NCBI RefSeq assembly: GCF_009792795.1
Contig: NZ_VKHQ01000004.1
Coordinates: 656,017 to 720,016 of the forward strand
Source: Cognatiluteimonas profundi
GTDB lineage: Bacteria; Pseudomonadota; Gammaproteobacteria; Xanthomonadales; Xanthomonadaceae
DNA length: 64,000 nt
Direction of reading: 5' to 3'
Shown: positions 8,298 through 17,340 of the stretch, in pieces
How positions within the stretch are numbered: the stretch's first letter is position 1
Layout of the letters: the number at the start of each line of letters is the position of its first letter
The notes under the pieces: model-generated
What the model saw: the letters and a program-made list of their open reading frames with translations, nothing else
Databases searched by the model: none
What the model was told of the DNA's origin: nothing
Translations under genes and position numbers: made by a program

Positions 8298-8660
8298 TCA
8301 CTCCACCACCGGCGCGTTGGGATCCGCCGGTCCGCTGCGCAGCGATGGCTCCGGCGGCGAGGGATTCGGCAGCCGCGTCACCGCGTCGATCTCATCCAGC
8401 CAGATGTTGAACAGGGTCGCGGGGTGCGGACGGCCATCATCGAGGAAGGCTTCCAGCCGCAAGGTCGCATTCATGCCCTCGCGTCCGTCCGGGTCGAAGA
8501 ACACCAGCATGCTTGGCGTCAGTTCGACGATGCCTTCCACCGTGCTGCCATCGGCGAGGACGACGCGGACACGCTCGTTCTCGAGCAACTGGTTGGCGAT
8601 CGCCTGCAGCCGGGCGATGTCGCCGGCCTGCTGGTAGACGCGCGGGGCAATGCGGCCCAT
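8298..8660 (-). CDS. DUF3247 family protein
   Basis: The protein has 120 residues beginning MGRIAPRVYQ, with VRVVLADGSTVEGIVE and TPSMLVFFDPDGREGMN. This matches DUF3247, a small family largely confined to xanthomonads that folds like an Sm/LSm-type barrel. The function is unknown. It follows the sugar dehydrogenase by only three bases, so it is probably the last gene of that operon. Confidence 0.85.
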   Translation of the reverse strand: MGRIAPRVYQQAGDIARLQAIANQLLENERVRVVLADGSTVEGIVELTPSMLVFFDPDGREGMNATLRLEAFLDDGRPHPATLFNIWLDEIDAVTRLPNPSPPEPSLRSGPADPNAPVVE

Positions 8661-8663
8661 GGC

Positions 8664-10073
8664 TCAATCTCCGGTGGATGCAGGGCGGTTGCCGGCTGCC
8701 GATGCGGGCGTCACCCGCCAGATCCGGCCGCCGACATCGTCGGCCACCAGCAGCGCGCCATCGGCGGCCACGGCCAGGCCCACCGGGCGACCCTGCGCGT
8801 GGCCGCGGGCGTCGAGGAAACCGGTGAGGACGTCCTCGGCTTCGCCGCTCGGGTGGCCGTCGACGAAGGGCACGAAGATCACCTTGTAGCCACTCTGCGG
8901 GCGCCGGTTCCACGATCCGTGCTGTCCGATGAAGGCGCCGTTGCGGTAGTGCGCGGGGAGCAGGCCGGCGTCGTAGAACGCCAGTCCCAGCGACGCGGTG
9001 TGCGGGCCGAGGGCGTAGTCGGGAACCAGTGCCGTGGCGACGCGGTCCGGGCGTTGCGGCTGCGGTCGGGTGTCGACGTGCTGGCCGTAATAACTCCATG
9101 GCCAGCCGTAGAAGCCGCCATCGCGTACCGCCGTCATGTAGTCGGGCACCAGGTCGCTGCCGAGCTCGTCGCGTTCGTTCACCGCCACCCACAGCGCGCC
9201 GCTGTGTGGTTGCCAGTCCATCCCGACCGGATTGCGCAGGCCCGACGCGTAGACACGGCTCGCTCCGGTGGCCACGTCGATCTCCTCGATCAGCGCGCGC
9301 CCGGCCTCAGCGGCCAGGCCGTTGTCGCCGGCATTGCTGTTGGAGCCGATGCCGACGTACAGGTGGCGGCCGTCGCGGCTGGCGACCAGGCTCTTGGTCC
9401 AGTGATGGTTGATCGCCCCGGCGGGCAGCGTCGCGATCACGCGCGGCGCGGCGTCGATGTGCGTCTCGCCCTCGCGGTAGGGATAGGCGACCACGGCATC
9501 GGTGTTGGCGACGTAGAGCGTCCCGCCGACCAGCGCCATGCCGAAGGGTGAATTCAGTCCACGCAGCAGCACGCTATCGACGTCCGCAACCCCATCGCCG
9601 TCGCGATCGCGCAGCAGGCGGATGCGGTTGGCGCTGGGTGCGCCCGACCCTGCCCGGCGCATCACCCATTTCATCACCAGGCCCCTGAGTCCCTTGCCGT
9701 CGGCGGGCTTTGGCGGCGCATCGGTTTCGGCAACCAGCACCCGGCCGTCAGGCAGCGCCAGCAGCCAGCGCGGATGCGCCAGTCCACTGGCGAAGGCGTT
9801 GACCGCCAGGCCCGATGCGGCCGTGGGCATGGCCCCCGCCGGCCAGCCCTGCGCAGGCGCGATCGCCACCGTCGGAACCAGGCGGGTGACCGGCGGCGGC
9901 AGGACCGGATCGGGGCCCATGCCCTGGCGCACCAGCAGCCGCGCGTGATCGCCACAGCCGGCTACTGCAAGCAGGAGCACGACCGCGAGCGCTGCCGTTG
10001 GGCGCGACCGGGTGGGCGTCGCTGGGGCGTCGGCAACGCGAGCCGCGGGGACTCGCGTCACCGGCAGGCTCAC
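8664..10073 (-). CDS. PQQ-type sugar (sorbosone) dehydrogenase, lipoprotein
   Basis: The protein has 469 residues. A signal ends in the lipobox AVAGC (Cys40), predicting membrane anchoring. The rest is a six-bladed propeller of the glucose/sorbosone dehydrogenase family: [48 protein letters not shown] and [13 protein letters not shown]. Such enzymes oxidise aldoses or sorbosone using PQQ with calcium; the substrate is unknown. The start is a GTG whose GTGA overlaps the TGA of the upstream EF-hand gene. No in-frame ATG lies closer than 10559. Confidence 0.8.
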   Translation of the reverse strand: MSLPVTRVPAARVADAPATPTRSRPTAALAVVLLLAVAGCGDHARLLVRQGMGPDPVLPPPVTRLVPTVAIAPAQGWPAGAMPTAASGLAVNAFASGLAHPRWLLALPDGRVLVAETDAPPKPADGKGLRGLVMKWVMRRAGSGAPSANRIRLLRDRDGDGVADVDSVLLRGLNSPFGMALVGGTLYVANTDAVVAYPYREGETHIDAAPRVIATLPAGAINHHWTKSLVASRDGRHLYVGIGSNSNAGDNGLAAEAGRALIEEIDVATGASRVYASGLRNPVGMDWQPHSGALWVAVNERDELGSDLVPDYMTAVRDGGFYGWPWSYYGQHVDTRPQPQRPDRVATALVPDYALGPHTASLGLAFYDAGLLPAHYRNGAFIGQHGSWNRRPQSGYKVIFVPFVDGHPSGEAEDVLTGFLDARGHAQGRPVGLAVAADGALLVADDVGGRIWRVTPASAAGNRPASTGD

Positions 10074-10456
10074 CGTGCGGGTGACGGGTTGCCGCGCGCC
10101 GCGTTGAACTCCGTCTCCGACAGCTTGCCGTCGCCGTTGGTGTCGGCGCTGGAGAAGTTGCTGCTGATCGAGTCGCTGCTCGACAGTTCGTCGCGCGTGA
10201 TGCTGCCGTCCTGGTTCTTGTCCAGCTGCGAGAACGACGCGCTGCTCGAATCCATGCTGCCCATCGTGCCGGTGCTGGTGGTGCTGGAGCCGGATGTGGT
10301 CGCGCCCATGCCGGTGGATGTCGTGCCGGTGTCGGCAGGCATCGTCGAGGACATCGACGGCGAAGTGGCCGCGGTCCCCTTGTCGGTGGCGCAAGCCGCG
10401 AGCATGGCGATACCCGGTGCCAGCAAGGCAAGCAGGACGGTGGTCTTCTTGGTCAT
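10070..10456 (-). CDS. EF-hand lipoprotein
   Basis: The protein has 128 residues. A signal ends in LAAC, so the mature N-terminal Cys would be lipidated. A Ser/Thr/Gly-rich linker follows (about 30-75). Two EF-hand loops are present, [12 protein letters not shown] and [17 protein letters not shown] lies six bases before the ATG. The stop overlaps the start of the sugar dehydrogenase (GTGA), tying a calcium-binding lipoprotein to a family of calcium-using enzymes. Confidence 0.8.
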   Translation of the reverse strand: MTKKTTVLLALLAPGIAMLAACATDKGTAATSPSMSSTMPADTGTTSTGMGATTSGSSTTSTGTMGSMDSSSASFSQLDKNQDGSITRDELSSSDSISSNFSSADTNGDGKLSETEFNAARGNPSPAR

Positions 10457-10695
10457 TGGAGTCTCCTTGTTGCGGCGGGCGCCGTGCCCGCGTGGTGGAG
10501 CGCGTCCCGCGGGAACGTGCGCCGGGGATCCCCCTGCAATGGCGAGGGTCACAGCGCAACCGTAAAGGCGTGGTGACGTGCGCGACGCACTGTCGAGCTT
10601 GTGGAGCGCATTCGTCGGCTTCAGGTTGGCATCCCTGTCGCAGGCCTGAATGTCATCGCCGGGTCGCGTGCGACCGCTTGATCGGGGGGCGCTGG

Positions 10696-11895
10696 CTACA
10701 GGCCGAGTGCGCCGGCTTCGCCAGCGCGCGCGGCCTCGCCGGACAGCACCGCACTCGCGGGTTGCGCCTGTCCGATCAGGTAGCCCTGCGCGTAACGCAC
10801 GCCGAGTTCGCGCAGGTGCTGCAGTTGCCGCGGTGTTTCCACGCCCTCGGTGATCACCTCGGCGCCAAGCCCGTGGGCCATGGCGATGATGGCTTCCACC
10901 AGCGCCATCGCACGCGGGCTGTCGAACATGTGGCGGGCGAATGCCTGGTCGACCTTGACGAATTCGAAGTCGAGCTTGTACAGGTGGGTGAGGTTGGAAT
11001 AACCGGTGCCGAAGTCGTCCAGCGCGAACGGCACGCCGTGCTCGCGACAATGCAGCATCACCGCGTGCACGGGCGCGTAGTCGAGCATCCGGCTTTCGGT
11101 GACCTCCAGCTTGAGTGCGCCCGGCGGCAGCTGCGCGCGCTCCACCCGCGACACGATCTGCCGCGCCATCCCCGGCTCGACCAGCTGCTTGGCCGACAGG
11201 TTGACGGCAATGCTCGGCAACGGATCGACGCCGGCATCGCGCAGGCCGGTGAGCACCTCGAGCACGCGATCGAGCACGTATTCGCCGACCGGCACGATCA
11301 GCGACGTCTCCTCGGCCAGCTTGATGAATTCCGCCGGCGATACCGTGCCGCGGTCGGGCAGTTCCCAGCGCACCAGCGCTTCGTAGCTGGTGACGCGCCC
11401 GGCGGGAATGTCATACAGCGGCTGGTAGCGCACCTCCAGCGTGCCGGTGTCCAGTGCATCGCCCAGTTGCGCCTCGAGCCGGATCTTCTGGATGCCGCCG
11501 CGCTCGGTCGCATCGCTGACCGACACGTCCTCCGCCGGCAGCGCCGTGTCGGCGGGAAGGCTGGCGATGATGCTGCGGGTGCGGCGCAACAGGCTGGCGA
11601 CCAGCGTGCGCACGATCGGATCGCCGCTCTCCAGGCGATCGAGGAACTGGTCGTGTTCGATCGCCAGCAGCACCGCATCGCCGCGCGCGATCGCGGTCGC
11701 GCTGCGCGCCGCGCCATCGAGCATTCCCAGCTCGCCGATCAGCTCGCCCGGGCCGAGCAGGCCGTGGCTGATTTCGCGCCGGCCCTGCACCGAAACGAGT
11801 TCGACGCTGCCGCGTTCGACCAGCCATGCGCAGTCCGACGGCTCGCCCTGCCGATACAGCACTTCGCCTGCAAACAGTTCGCGCCGGATCGCCAT
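10696..11895 (-). CDS. cNMP-binding domain plus EAL c-di-GMP phosphodiesterase
   Basis: The protein has 399 residues. The N-terminal 110 residues are a CRP-like cyclic-nucleotide-binding domain with a recognisable phosphate-binding cassette (GELIGELGMLDGAARSA). The C-terminal half is an EAL domain. The EAL triad is at 172-174, and [32 protein letters not shown] and QGYLIG are all present, so c-di-GMP hydrolysis is expected. There is no helix-turn-helix and no GGDEF. The layout suggests that ligand binding at the N-terminus tunes hydrolysis. The ATG at 11895 follows GGGGAA. Confidence 0.88.
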   Translation of the reverse strand: MAIRRELFAGEVLYRQGEPSDCAWLVERGSVELVSVQGRREISHGLLGPGELIGELGMLDGAARSATAIARGDAVLLAIEHDQFLDRLESGDPIVRTLVASLLRRTRSIIASLPADTALPAEDVSVSDATERGGIQKIRLEAQLGDALDTGTLEVRYQPLYDIPAGRVTSYEALVRWELPDRGTVSPAEFIKLAEETSLIVPVGEYVLDRVLEVLTGLRDAGVDPLPSIAVNLSAKQLVEPGMARQIVSRVERAQLPPGALKLEVTESRMLDYAPVHAVMLHCREHGVPFALDDFGTGYSNLTHLYKLDFEFVKVDQAFARHMFDSPRAMALVEAIIAMAHGLGAEVITEGVETPRQLQHLRELGVRYAQGYLIGQAQPASAVLSGEAARAGEAGALGL

Positions 11896-12012
11896 TGCTT
11901 CCCCAGGTCCTGACGTTGCTCGGGCGCGGCGCTTGCTGGCCGCCGCCGCTGACCGCAAGGGTAGTGCAATCCATGCGTCGATGACCTGCCGTTGGTGCCG
12001 GCAGCCACGCGG

Positions 12013-12594
12013 TCACGACGGGCGGTCGCGCCGGTAGGTGCCGATCAGCAGGCCGCTGGCGAGCGCATGCCCGCGCAGCAGGTCCAGCAGCTTGCCGCGA
12101 CCGGGTGCCTCCCCCCGGCTGGGTGCGCAATCCAGCGCGAAGACCTGGAAGGCATAGCGGTGCCAGCCATGTCCGGGCGGCGGATCGGGCGGCAGGTAGG
12201 CATGCTGCAGGTAGGAGTTGCGCCCCAGGTCGGGGCTGCCGGTCACGGCCATGGCGTTCAGGACTCCTTCGCCCAGCACGCCATCCTCGCCGGGCAGGTT
12301 CCAGACGATGCCGTGCACCAGCGGCCGCGGCGTCGGGCTGTCCGCATCCTCGATCAACACGGCCATGCTGCGGGTGGCGTCGGGCACCCCATGCCACTGG
12401 ATCGGCGGTGACAGGCCCTCGCCGTCGGCGGTGTAGCGCAACGGCAGCGCCGCGCCATCGGCGAATGCGCGACTGCGCACCGCCAACGCCTGCGCGCCGG
12501 CGATCGACGCATCGTTGACCAGGAGCTTGTCCAGTCCGGGACGCAGGCCGCGCAGGGCGTGGCCGACGCGTGCGGGAAGACGCTCGAGCATCAT
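12013..12594 (-). CDS. YbhB/YbcL family Raf kinase inhibitor-like protein
   Basis: The protein has 193 residues in the PEBP fold. Family motifs visible are YTADGEGLSPPIQW, IEDADSPTPRPLVHGIVW and GHGWHRYAFQVFAL. Bacterial members are cytoplasmic or periplasmic proteins of unclear function; no signal peptide is seen here. Two adjacent ATGs (12594 and 12591) follow AGGGA. It is divergent from msrB across 358 bases. Confidence 0.85.
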   Translation of the reverse strand: MMLERLPARVGHALRGLRPGLDKLLVNDASIAGAQALAVRSRAFADGAALPLRYTADGEGLSPPIQWHGVPDATRSMAVLIEDADSPTPRPLVHGIVWNLPGEDGVLGEGVLNAMAVTGSPDLGRNSYLQHAYLPPDPPPGHGWHRYAFQVFALDCAPSRGEAPGRGKLLDLLRGHALASGLLIGTYRRDRPS

Positions 12595-12952
12595 CGGTTC
12601 CCTTGCAACAGAAGCGGCACAGTAGGGCGCGACGCCGTCAACGAAGCGCGAAGCATGCGCACGGCGACCGTTGCATGCGCGGTCACGATGGGTGCGTTTG
12701 TCGTCGGGCTTCGCCACGCACACCGGCGCGCGCGTGGTGCACGGGATGGGCGGGCTGCTCGTGCAGCAGCTTGCGCGTCACAGCCGTTGGGCTGGTCCCA
12801 TGGGCACCGACCCGCAACGGCACGTGACCGCCGAGCGCGACATGCCGGCAGGCCGCACTGTCGATTCGCGCACGGTTCGGCCATGCGGGCATCGGCCGTG
12901 GAGCCTTGCTGTGGTTTACTCCGGCGGACCGGCGTGGACCGACGGAACGACC
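12595..12952. other. Gene-free divergent stretch
   Basis: These 358 bases separate the YbhB-like gene from msrB. An open frame continues upstream of msrB but gives Arg/His-rich sequence without homology. I see no RNA gene, strong hairpin or convincing promoter. Confidence 0.5.
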
Positions 12953-13420
12953 ATGAGCACATCATTCGACCTGACCCCGCCCACCGACGCGCAGCGCCAG
13001 CAGCTGGCTGCCGGGCTGACGCGCGACGAACGCCGGGTCCTGCTGGAGCACGGCACCGAGGCGGCGTTCTGCGGGGTGTTCCTGGACAACAAGCGCGATG
13101 GCGTCTACACCTGCCGTTTCTGCGGCCTGCCGCTGTTCCGCTCCAGCGCCAAGTTCGACTCCGGCACCGGCTGGCCGAGCTTCTTCCAGCCGATCGCACT
13201 CGACCACATCCGAATCGTGCGCGACACCAGCCACGGCATGGTCCGCGACGAGGAAGTCTGCGCGCGTTGCGGCAGCCACCTCGGGCACGTCTTTCCCGAC
13301 GGTCCGCCACCGACCGGCGAGCGGCATTGCCTCAACTCGGTGTCGCTGTCCTTCGTCGACGCGGGCGAGGCCTTGCCCGACAGGTTCGAGCGCGGTGCAC
13401 CGGAAGGGCGCGCCCTATGA
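12953..13420 (+). CDS. msrB: Peptide-methionine (R)-S-oxide reductase MsrB
   Basis: The protein has 155 residues. It reduces methionine-R-sulfoxide in oxidised proteins. Four zinc cysteines are present as CRFC (54, 57) and CARC (103, 106). [15 protein letters not shown] and the catalytic Cys125 in GERHCLNS complete the signature. No signal peptide is visible, so it acts in the cytoplasm. It is a single-domain enzyme, not fused to MsrA. It precedes pilU on the same strand by 103 bases. Confidence 0.93.
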   Translation: MSTSFDLTPPTDAQRQQLAAGLTRDERRVLLEHGTEAAFCGVFLDNKRDGVYTCRFCGLPLFRSSAKFDSGTGWPSFFQPIALDHIRIVRDTSHGMVRDEEVCARCGSHLGHVFPDGPPPTGERHCLNSVSLSFVDAGEALPDRFERGAPEGRAL

Positions 13421-13523
13421 ACATCCGATTGCGAAAATCCGCAACGCGCCGCCGCGCGCGTGAAGCTGGCAGCAGGCGGCTTTGCGTGTCTCCACCCAGC
13501 GCATTCCCATTCCCCGAAACCGC

Positions 13524-14792
13524 ATGACGACCCTGACCGACGACCAGGCTCACGCCTACATGCTCAAGCTGTTGACGGCGATGAGCCAGGCCGGTGGCTC
13601 GGACCTGTTCATCGCGCACGACTTCCCGCCGAGCATGAAGGTGCAGGGCGCGATGACGCCGCTGACGCAGCAGAAGCTCACCGGCGAGATCACCGCGCAG
13701 CTGGCGCGCGCGACGATGAACGAGCGCCAGCGCGAGGAGTTCGAGCGCGAGATGGAGTGCAACTTCGCGATCGCGATCCCCGGGCTGTCGCGGTTCCGCG
13801 TGAATGTCTTCATGCAGCAGAGCCATGTCGGCATGGTGCTGCGGACGATCGCGGCGGAGATACCCAACTTCGAGAAGTTGCGGCTGCCGGAGATCCTGAA
13901 GGACGTGGTGATGAACAAGCGCGGGCTGGTGCTTGTCGTCGGCGGTACCGGATCGGGCAAGTCGACCTCGCTGGCGGCGATGATCGACCACCGCAACCGC
14001 ACGTCCGCCGGGCACATCATCACCGTCGAGGATCCGGTCGAATACGCGCACATCTCGCAGAAGTCGCTGATCACCCACCGCGAGGTCGGCGTCGACACCC
14101 TGTCCTGGCACCACGCGCTGAAGAACACCCTGCGCCAGGCCCCCGACGTGATCCTGGTCGGCGAGATCCGCGATTCGGAAACGATGGAACACGCGATCGC
14201 GTTCGCGGAAACCGGTCACCTGTGCCTGTCGACGCTGCATGCCAACAGCGCCAGCCAGACGATGGAACGCATCATCAATTTCTTCCCGGAAGAGCGCCGC
14301 ACGCAGTTGCTGATGGACCTGTCGGCGAACCTGCGCGCGATCGTGTCGCAGCGGCTGGTGCGCACCGAGGATGGCAAGGGCCGCGTGGCCGCGATCGAGA
14401 TCCTGATCAACACCCCGACCATCGCCGAGAAGATCTTCAAGGGCGAGTTCACCGAATTGAAGGGCGTGATGACCAAGTCGCGCGAGCTGGGCATGCGCAC
14501 CTTCGACTGGGCCTTGTTCGAGTTGTACAACGAGGGCCTGATCGGCTACGACGAGGCCATCCGCAACGCCGACTCGGCGAACGAGCTGCGACTGAACATC
14601 AAGCTGCGCAGCCAGCGTGGCGAGCCGACCGCGGCGGCGGGCCTGTCGCTGTCCATGGACGACGCCCCGTCCCCGGCCGAGGCCGAGGCCATCCGCAAGG
14701 AGGAGCTGCGCAAGCAGCAGGAAAAGCGCGAGGAGATCGAGCTGGCGCGGATGCAGGCGGCCAAGCTGCAGGCGCAGGCGCCGACAAGCTGA
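13524..14792 (+). CDS. pilU: PilT/PilU-family type IV pilus retraction ATPase, PilU type
   Basis: The protein has 422 residues. The opening GGSDLFIAHDFPPSMKVQG is characteristic of PilU rather than PilT. The hexameric ATPase core has Walker A GGTGSGKST, the Asp box EDPVEY, and VGEIRDSETME with STLHANSA. A charged coiled tail (EELRKQQEKREEIEL) ends the protein. PilU assists PilT in pilus retraction. Its usual neighbour pilT is not present in this window. A longer in-frame ATG at 13482 is less likely. Confidence 0.88.
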   Translation: MTTLTDDQAHAYMLKLLTAMSQAGGSDLFIAHDFPPSMKVQGAMTPLTQQKLTGEITAQLARATMNERQREEFEREMECNFAIAIPGLSRFRVNVFMQQSHVGMVLRTIAAEIPNFEKLRLPEILKDVVMNKRGLVLVVGGTGSGKSTSLAAMIDHRNRTSAGHIITVEDPVEYAHISQKSLITHREVGVDTLSWHHALKNTLRQAPDVILVGEIRDSETMEHAIAFAETGHLCLSTLHANSASQTMERIINFFPEERRTQLLMDLSANLRAIVSQRLVRTEDGKGRVAAIEILINTPTIAEKIFKGEFTELKGVMTKSRELGMRTFDWALFELYNEGLIGYDEAIRNADSANELRLNIKLRSQRGEPTAAAGLSLSMDDAPSPAEAEAIRKEELRKQQEKREEIELARMQAAKLQAQAPTS

Positions 14793-14918
14793 ATCGGCCG
14801 TCCGCGTTCACCCTTCGGCCTTTTGGCATTCGCAATCCCGCCCCGGAGGTCGCATAGTGGGCCAGCGCACCCACCGCTGGTGGCGTGTCGCACCTTTTTC
14901 GCGACCAGGGGAGCTCAC

Positions 14919-15452
14919 ATGACAGCCGCCAAGGGCAGCAGCGGCACCGCTGCGGCCAAGCGCAAGCCGGCAAAGGCCACCGGGCCGGCGAAGGCCCCGC
15001 CTGCACGCGCGCAACCCAAGGGTGCCGCGGCCAAGGCTGTCGCGCCCAAGTCGCCTGCGTCGCGCGCCGCCGTGAAATCCCCGCCGCCCAAGGCCGCCGT
15101 GGCTGCCAAGGCGCCGTCCAAACCCGTGACGGGAGCCAAGCCGGCCGCCAAGGCCACGACATCCAGCAAAGCCGCGGCGCCCACCAAGACCGCTGCGACC
15201 AAGGCAACAGCAGCAAAGGCGTTGCCGGCCAAGGGCACGGGTGCGGGTCGCAAGGGTCGCTCCGACTCCGGATCCGAAGCCAACCTGCATAAGCGGGTGG
15301 ACAGCGAACGCATCGCGCTGCATATCGCGGCCTTCGAGAAGTCCGGCGGACGCGTGGAGAAGCTGGGCGTGACCCGGGTGTTGCAGAAGGTCAGCGAAGT
15401 GGCAGCCACTGCCCCCGCACAGGCCGTCAAGAGCGGCAGCCGCCGCCGCTAG
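14919..15452 (+). CDS. Histone H1-like Lys/Ala/Pro-rich protein
   Basis: The protein has 177 residues. Residues 1-120 are low-complexity Ala/Lys/Pro with many KAA, PAK and KPA units, like AlgP or histone H1 C-termini. The tail is ordered (HKRVDSERIALHIAAFEKSG and VTRVLQKVSE). GGGGAG lies before the ATG. It probably binds DNA nonspecifically through lysines. The pattern is compatible with AlgP/H1-like regulators but I cannot name an ortholog. Confidence 0.7.
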   Translation: MTAAKGSSGTAAAKRKPAKATGPAKAPPARAQPKGAAAKAVAPKSPASRAAVKSPPPKAAVAAKAPSKPVTGAKPAAKATTSSKAAAPTKTAATKATAAKALPAKGTGAGRKGRSDSGSEANLHKRVDSERIALHIAAFEKSGGRVEKLGVTRVLQKVSEVAATAPAQAVKSGSRRR

Positions 15453-15461
15453 GCGCTACCC

Positions 15462-15482
15462 CGACCGCGCGACGCGCGGTCG
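15462..15482 (+). terminator. Hairpin after the H1-like gene
   Basis: CGACCGCGC (15462-15470) pairs perfectly with GCGCGGTCG (15474-15482) across a 3-base loop. No T run follows, so termination is plausible rather than certain. Confidence 0.45.
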
Positions 15483-15758
15483 GTGACGGCAATCGAGTCC
15501 CCCTGTTCCGCTCATGCCGGGCGCTGCGCGTCGTCGTCGGCCATGGGACCGGCTGACTGAAAGATTTGCCGCGGCAAGAATGTTTTGCAGCGACACGGTC
15601 GCTCGCCAGTCCGGCTGGCAGGGACTGACTGTGGAGCTGCCATCGCCAGATGGCGTCCTGATCGGCGTGCCATCACCGCCGAAATCGCGCCCGACCCCTT
15701 GCGCTGGATGCCCTTCTCGCCGCTGGGCGCATGCCCTGCCCGCGAGTGCTCAACGCCG

Positions 15759-15773
15759 TGGCACGCGCCTTGC
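15759..15773 (+). promoter_or_regulatory. Sigma-54 (RpoN) promoter for the KGG genes
   Basis: TGGCACG, four bases, then TTGC matches the -24/-12 consensus TGGCACG-N4-TTGC exactly, with GG and GC ten bases apart. The start of transcription would be near 15785, about 64 bases before the KGG gene at 15849. An activator would be required; its site may be the shared block at 15499. Confidence 0.7.
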
Positions 15774-15848
15774 GTCACTCCTGGCGACGTCGGGTGGAAA
15801 CCACCCGTGCGCGCGCAAGGTCGCCAATCCGCGACCAAGGAGAGTGAC

Positions 15849-16214
15849 GTGAGGGATCCCCATGCGCCGAAGCCGCCAGCCCGCCGGGCCAAGGCCACCG
15901 ACGCATCCCGCCAGCAACGCAGCGCCAACGGCGTCATGAGCGTGCGCGAGGCCGGCCGCCTCGGCGGGCAGGCGCGCAAGCAGCAACTGGGGCCCGAAGG
16001 CTATTCCGAACTCGGCCATCGCGGCGTCGATGCCCTGCGCGAACAACGCGGACCCGATGCGATGGCGGCGATCGGTCGCGAAGGCGGCCAGGTCCGCAGC
16101 CGCGAACTCGGCAGCGAGGGATACGCGCAGCTGGGCAGGCAGGGTGGCCGGCGCGTACGCGAGCTGGTCGAGAAGGGCCGGCAGGCCGAAGACGGCGACC
16201 CGGCACGGGAGTGA
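15849..16214 (+). CDS. KGG-repeat general stress protein (first copy)
   Basis: The protein has 121 residues and starts with GTG six bases after a strong AAGGAG. After a basic head it has KGG/Con-10-type repeats: [37 protein letters not shown] and [11 protein letters not shown], ending [13 protein letters not shown]. Members include stress-induced bacterial proteins and fungal Con-10, and are thought to be disordered, hydrophilic protectants. It lies behind a sigma-54-type promoter and starts a tandem family. Confidence 0.85.
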   Translation: MRDPHAPKPPARRAKATDASRQQRSANGVMSVREAGRLGGQARKQQLGPEGYSELGHRGVDALREQRGPDAMAAIGREGGQVRSRELGSEGYAQLGRQGGRRVRELVEKGRQAEDGDPARE

Positions 16215-16221
16215 TGGCGGG

Positions 16222-16497
16222 ATGGCGGCAAATGGCGGCATTCGACACGACCAGCGCCCGCAAAGCGGTGGCATGAGCGTGCGCGAGGCAGGCAGGAAGG
16301 GCGGCGAAATCCGCAAGGAGCAACTCGGTCCGCAGGGTTATTCCGAACTGGGCCGCAAGGGCGGCAAGGCGACGGCCTCCACCCACGGCCACGCGTTCTA
16401 CCAGCGGATCGGACACAAGGGCGGCGCAAAAGGCGGGCAGCGCCTGCGCGAGCTCATCGAGCAGGGCAGGCAGGCCGAAATCGGCGACGGCAGCTGA
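16222..16497 (+). CDS. KGG-repeat general stress protein (second copy)
   Basis: The protein has 91 residues with [30 protein letters not shown] and [20 protein letters not shown]. It begins seven bases after the first copy, so the two are co-transcribed. The middle is diverged ([13 protein letters not shown]). The start at 16222 is uncertain; an in-frame ATG at 16273 coincides with MSVREAG. Confidence 0.78.
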   Translation: MAANGGIRHDQRPQSGGMSVREAGRKGGEIRKEQLGPQGYSELGRKGGKATASTHGHAFYQRIGHKGGAKGGQRLRELIEQGRQAEIGDGS

Positions 16498-16546
16498 TTC
16501 GACAGCAGCTGATTCGGGCAAACGACCAACAAGGAGTCACGCATCC

Positions 16547-16876
16547 ATGGCACGGAACCAGAACAACGACAGTCGCGGCACGGGAAACGGTCGCAACGGC
16601 GAGATGAGCGTCCGCGAAGCCGGACGCATGGGCGGACAGACCCGCAAGCAGCAGCTGGGGCCGGGAGGTTATTCCGAGCTCGGCAAGCTGGGTGGGGAGA
16701 CCCGCAAGGGCCAGCTGGGCCCGGAGGGCTATGCGCAGCTGGGCCGCATGGGCGGCCAGGCGCGCAAGGAGCAGCTGGGATCGGAAGGCTATGCGCAGCT
16801 GGGCCATCGCGGTGGCCAGCGCGTCCGCGAGCTGGTCGAAAAGGGTCGGCAGGCCGAAGACCGCAGCAGCCCCTGA
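16547..16876 (+). CDS. KGG-repeat general stress protein (third copy)
   Basis: The protein has 109 residues and four repeat units: [53 protein letters not shown] and YAQLGHRGGQRVREL. It is the most regular copy and is hydrophilic throughout. AAGGAG precedes the ATG. It probably belongs to the same sigma-54-driven operon, 49 bases after the second copy. Confidence 0.87.
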   Translation: MARNQNNDSRGTGNGRNGEMSVREAGRMGGQTRKQQLGPGGYSELGKLGGETRKGQLGPEGYAQLGRMGGQARKEQLGSEGYAQLGHRGGQRVRELVEKGRQAEDRSSP

Positions 16877-16931
16877 GCCGATGCGTGCAGCGATGCGTCA
16901 TCGCCAGCATGCGTCATCGAAGTAGCGGCAC

Positions 16932-17157
16932 ATGGCTTCCAACGACAAACCGGGCGGCAGCAGGCACGGCGCCATGAGCGCGAGGCCGGAAGGATGGGGA
17001 TGGCGAAGCCCGCCGGGAACAGCTCGGTGCGGCCGGCTATCCCTGGGCTGGGCAAGCTCGGCGGGGAAGCCCGCGAGGTGGCCAGCGCGTGCGCGAACTG
17101 GTGGAAAAGGGCAGGCAAGCCGACGACGGCGCTGGCCGCAGCGACCGTAGCCGTTGA
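16932..17157 (+). pseudogene. Decayed fourth KGG-repeat gene
   Basis: The stretch begins with ATG and MASNDKPGGSRHGAM, like a KGG head, but the frame is lost just after. In another frame GEARREQLGAAGYP is clear, and the same frame ends in [19 protein letters not shown] with a stop at 17155-17157. The middle (equivalent to YSELGKLGGEAR) reads only in a third frame. At least two indels therefore separate it from an intact copy. Confidence 0.7.
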
Positions 17158-17340
17158 TTGCCAACGGCGTGGTGCGCGCCGCTCGTATTGCCGGATCCTC
17201 GTTGCCGGCAGCGCGGGCGGCGCGTTTTTCGTGGCTGCCGGCCATCGCAGGCGGTGATGCACCCCGGTGATGGGGCGGCGCTGGCGCCACGCGGCAATGG
17301 CGTGCGAGGCTTGCGACGGTTCCCCTCGCACATGCCGCCC

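Larger units (their letters stand above)
15453..15848. other. 396-base leader region with sigma-54-type promoter
   Basis: No gene is supported here. It holds a hairpin just after the H1-like gene (15462-15482), a 15-base block shared with the mnmG upstream region (15499-15513), a second partly shared block (15702-15738) and a sigma-54-type promoter (15759-15773) in front of the first KGG gene. Confidence 0.6.

Noticed and set aside
10626..10640. TGGCATCCCTGTCGC with sigma-54-like spacing
   Set aside because: It points at the 3' end of a converging gene and the -12 element is poor.
12671..12952. N-terminal extension of msrB
   Set aside because: The added residues are Arg/His-rich, have no similarity, and MsrB is complete from 12953.
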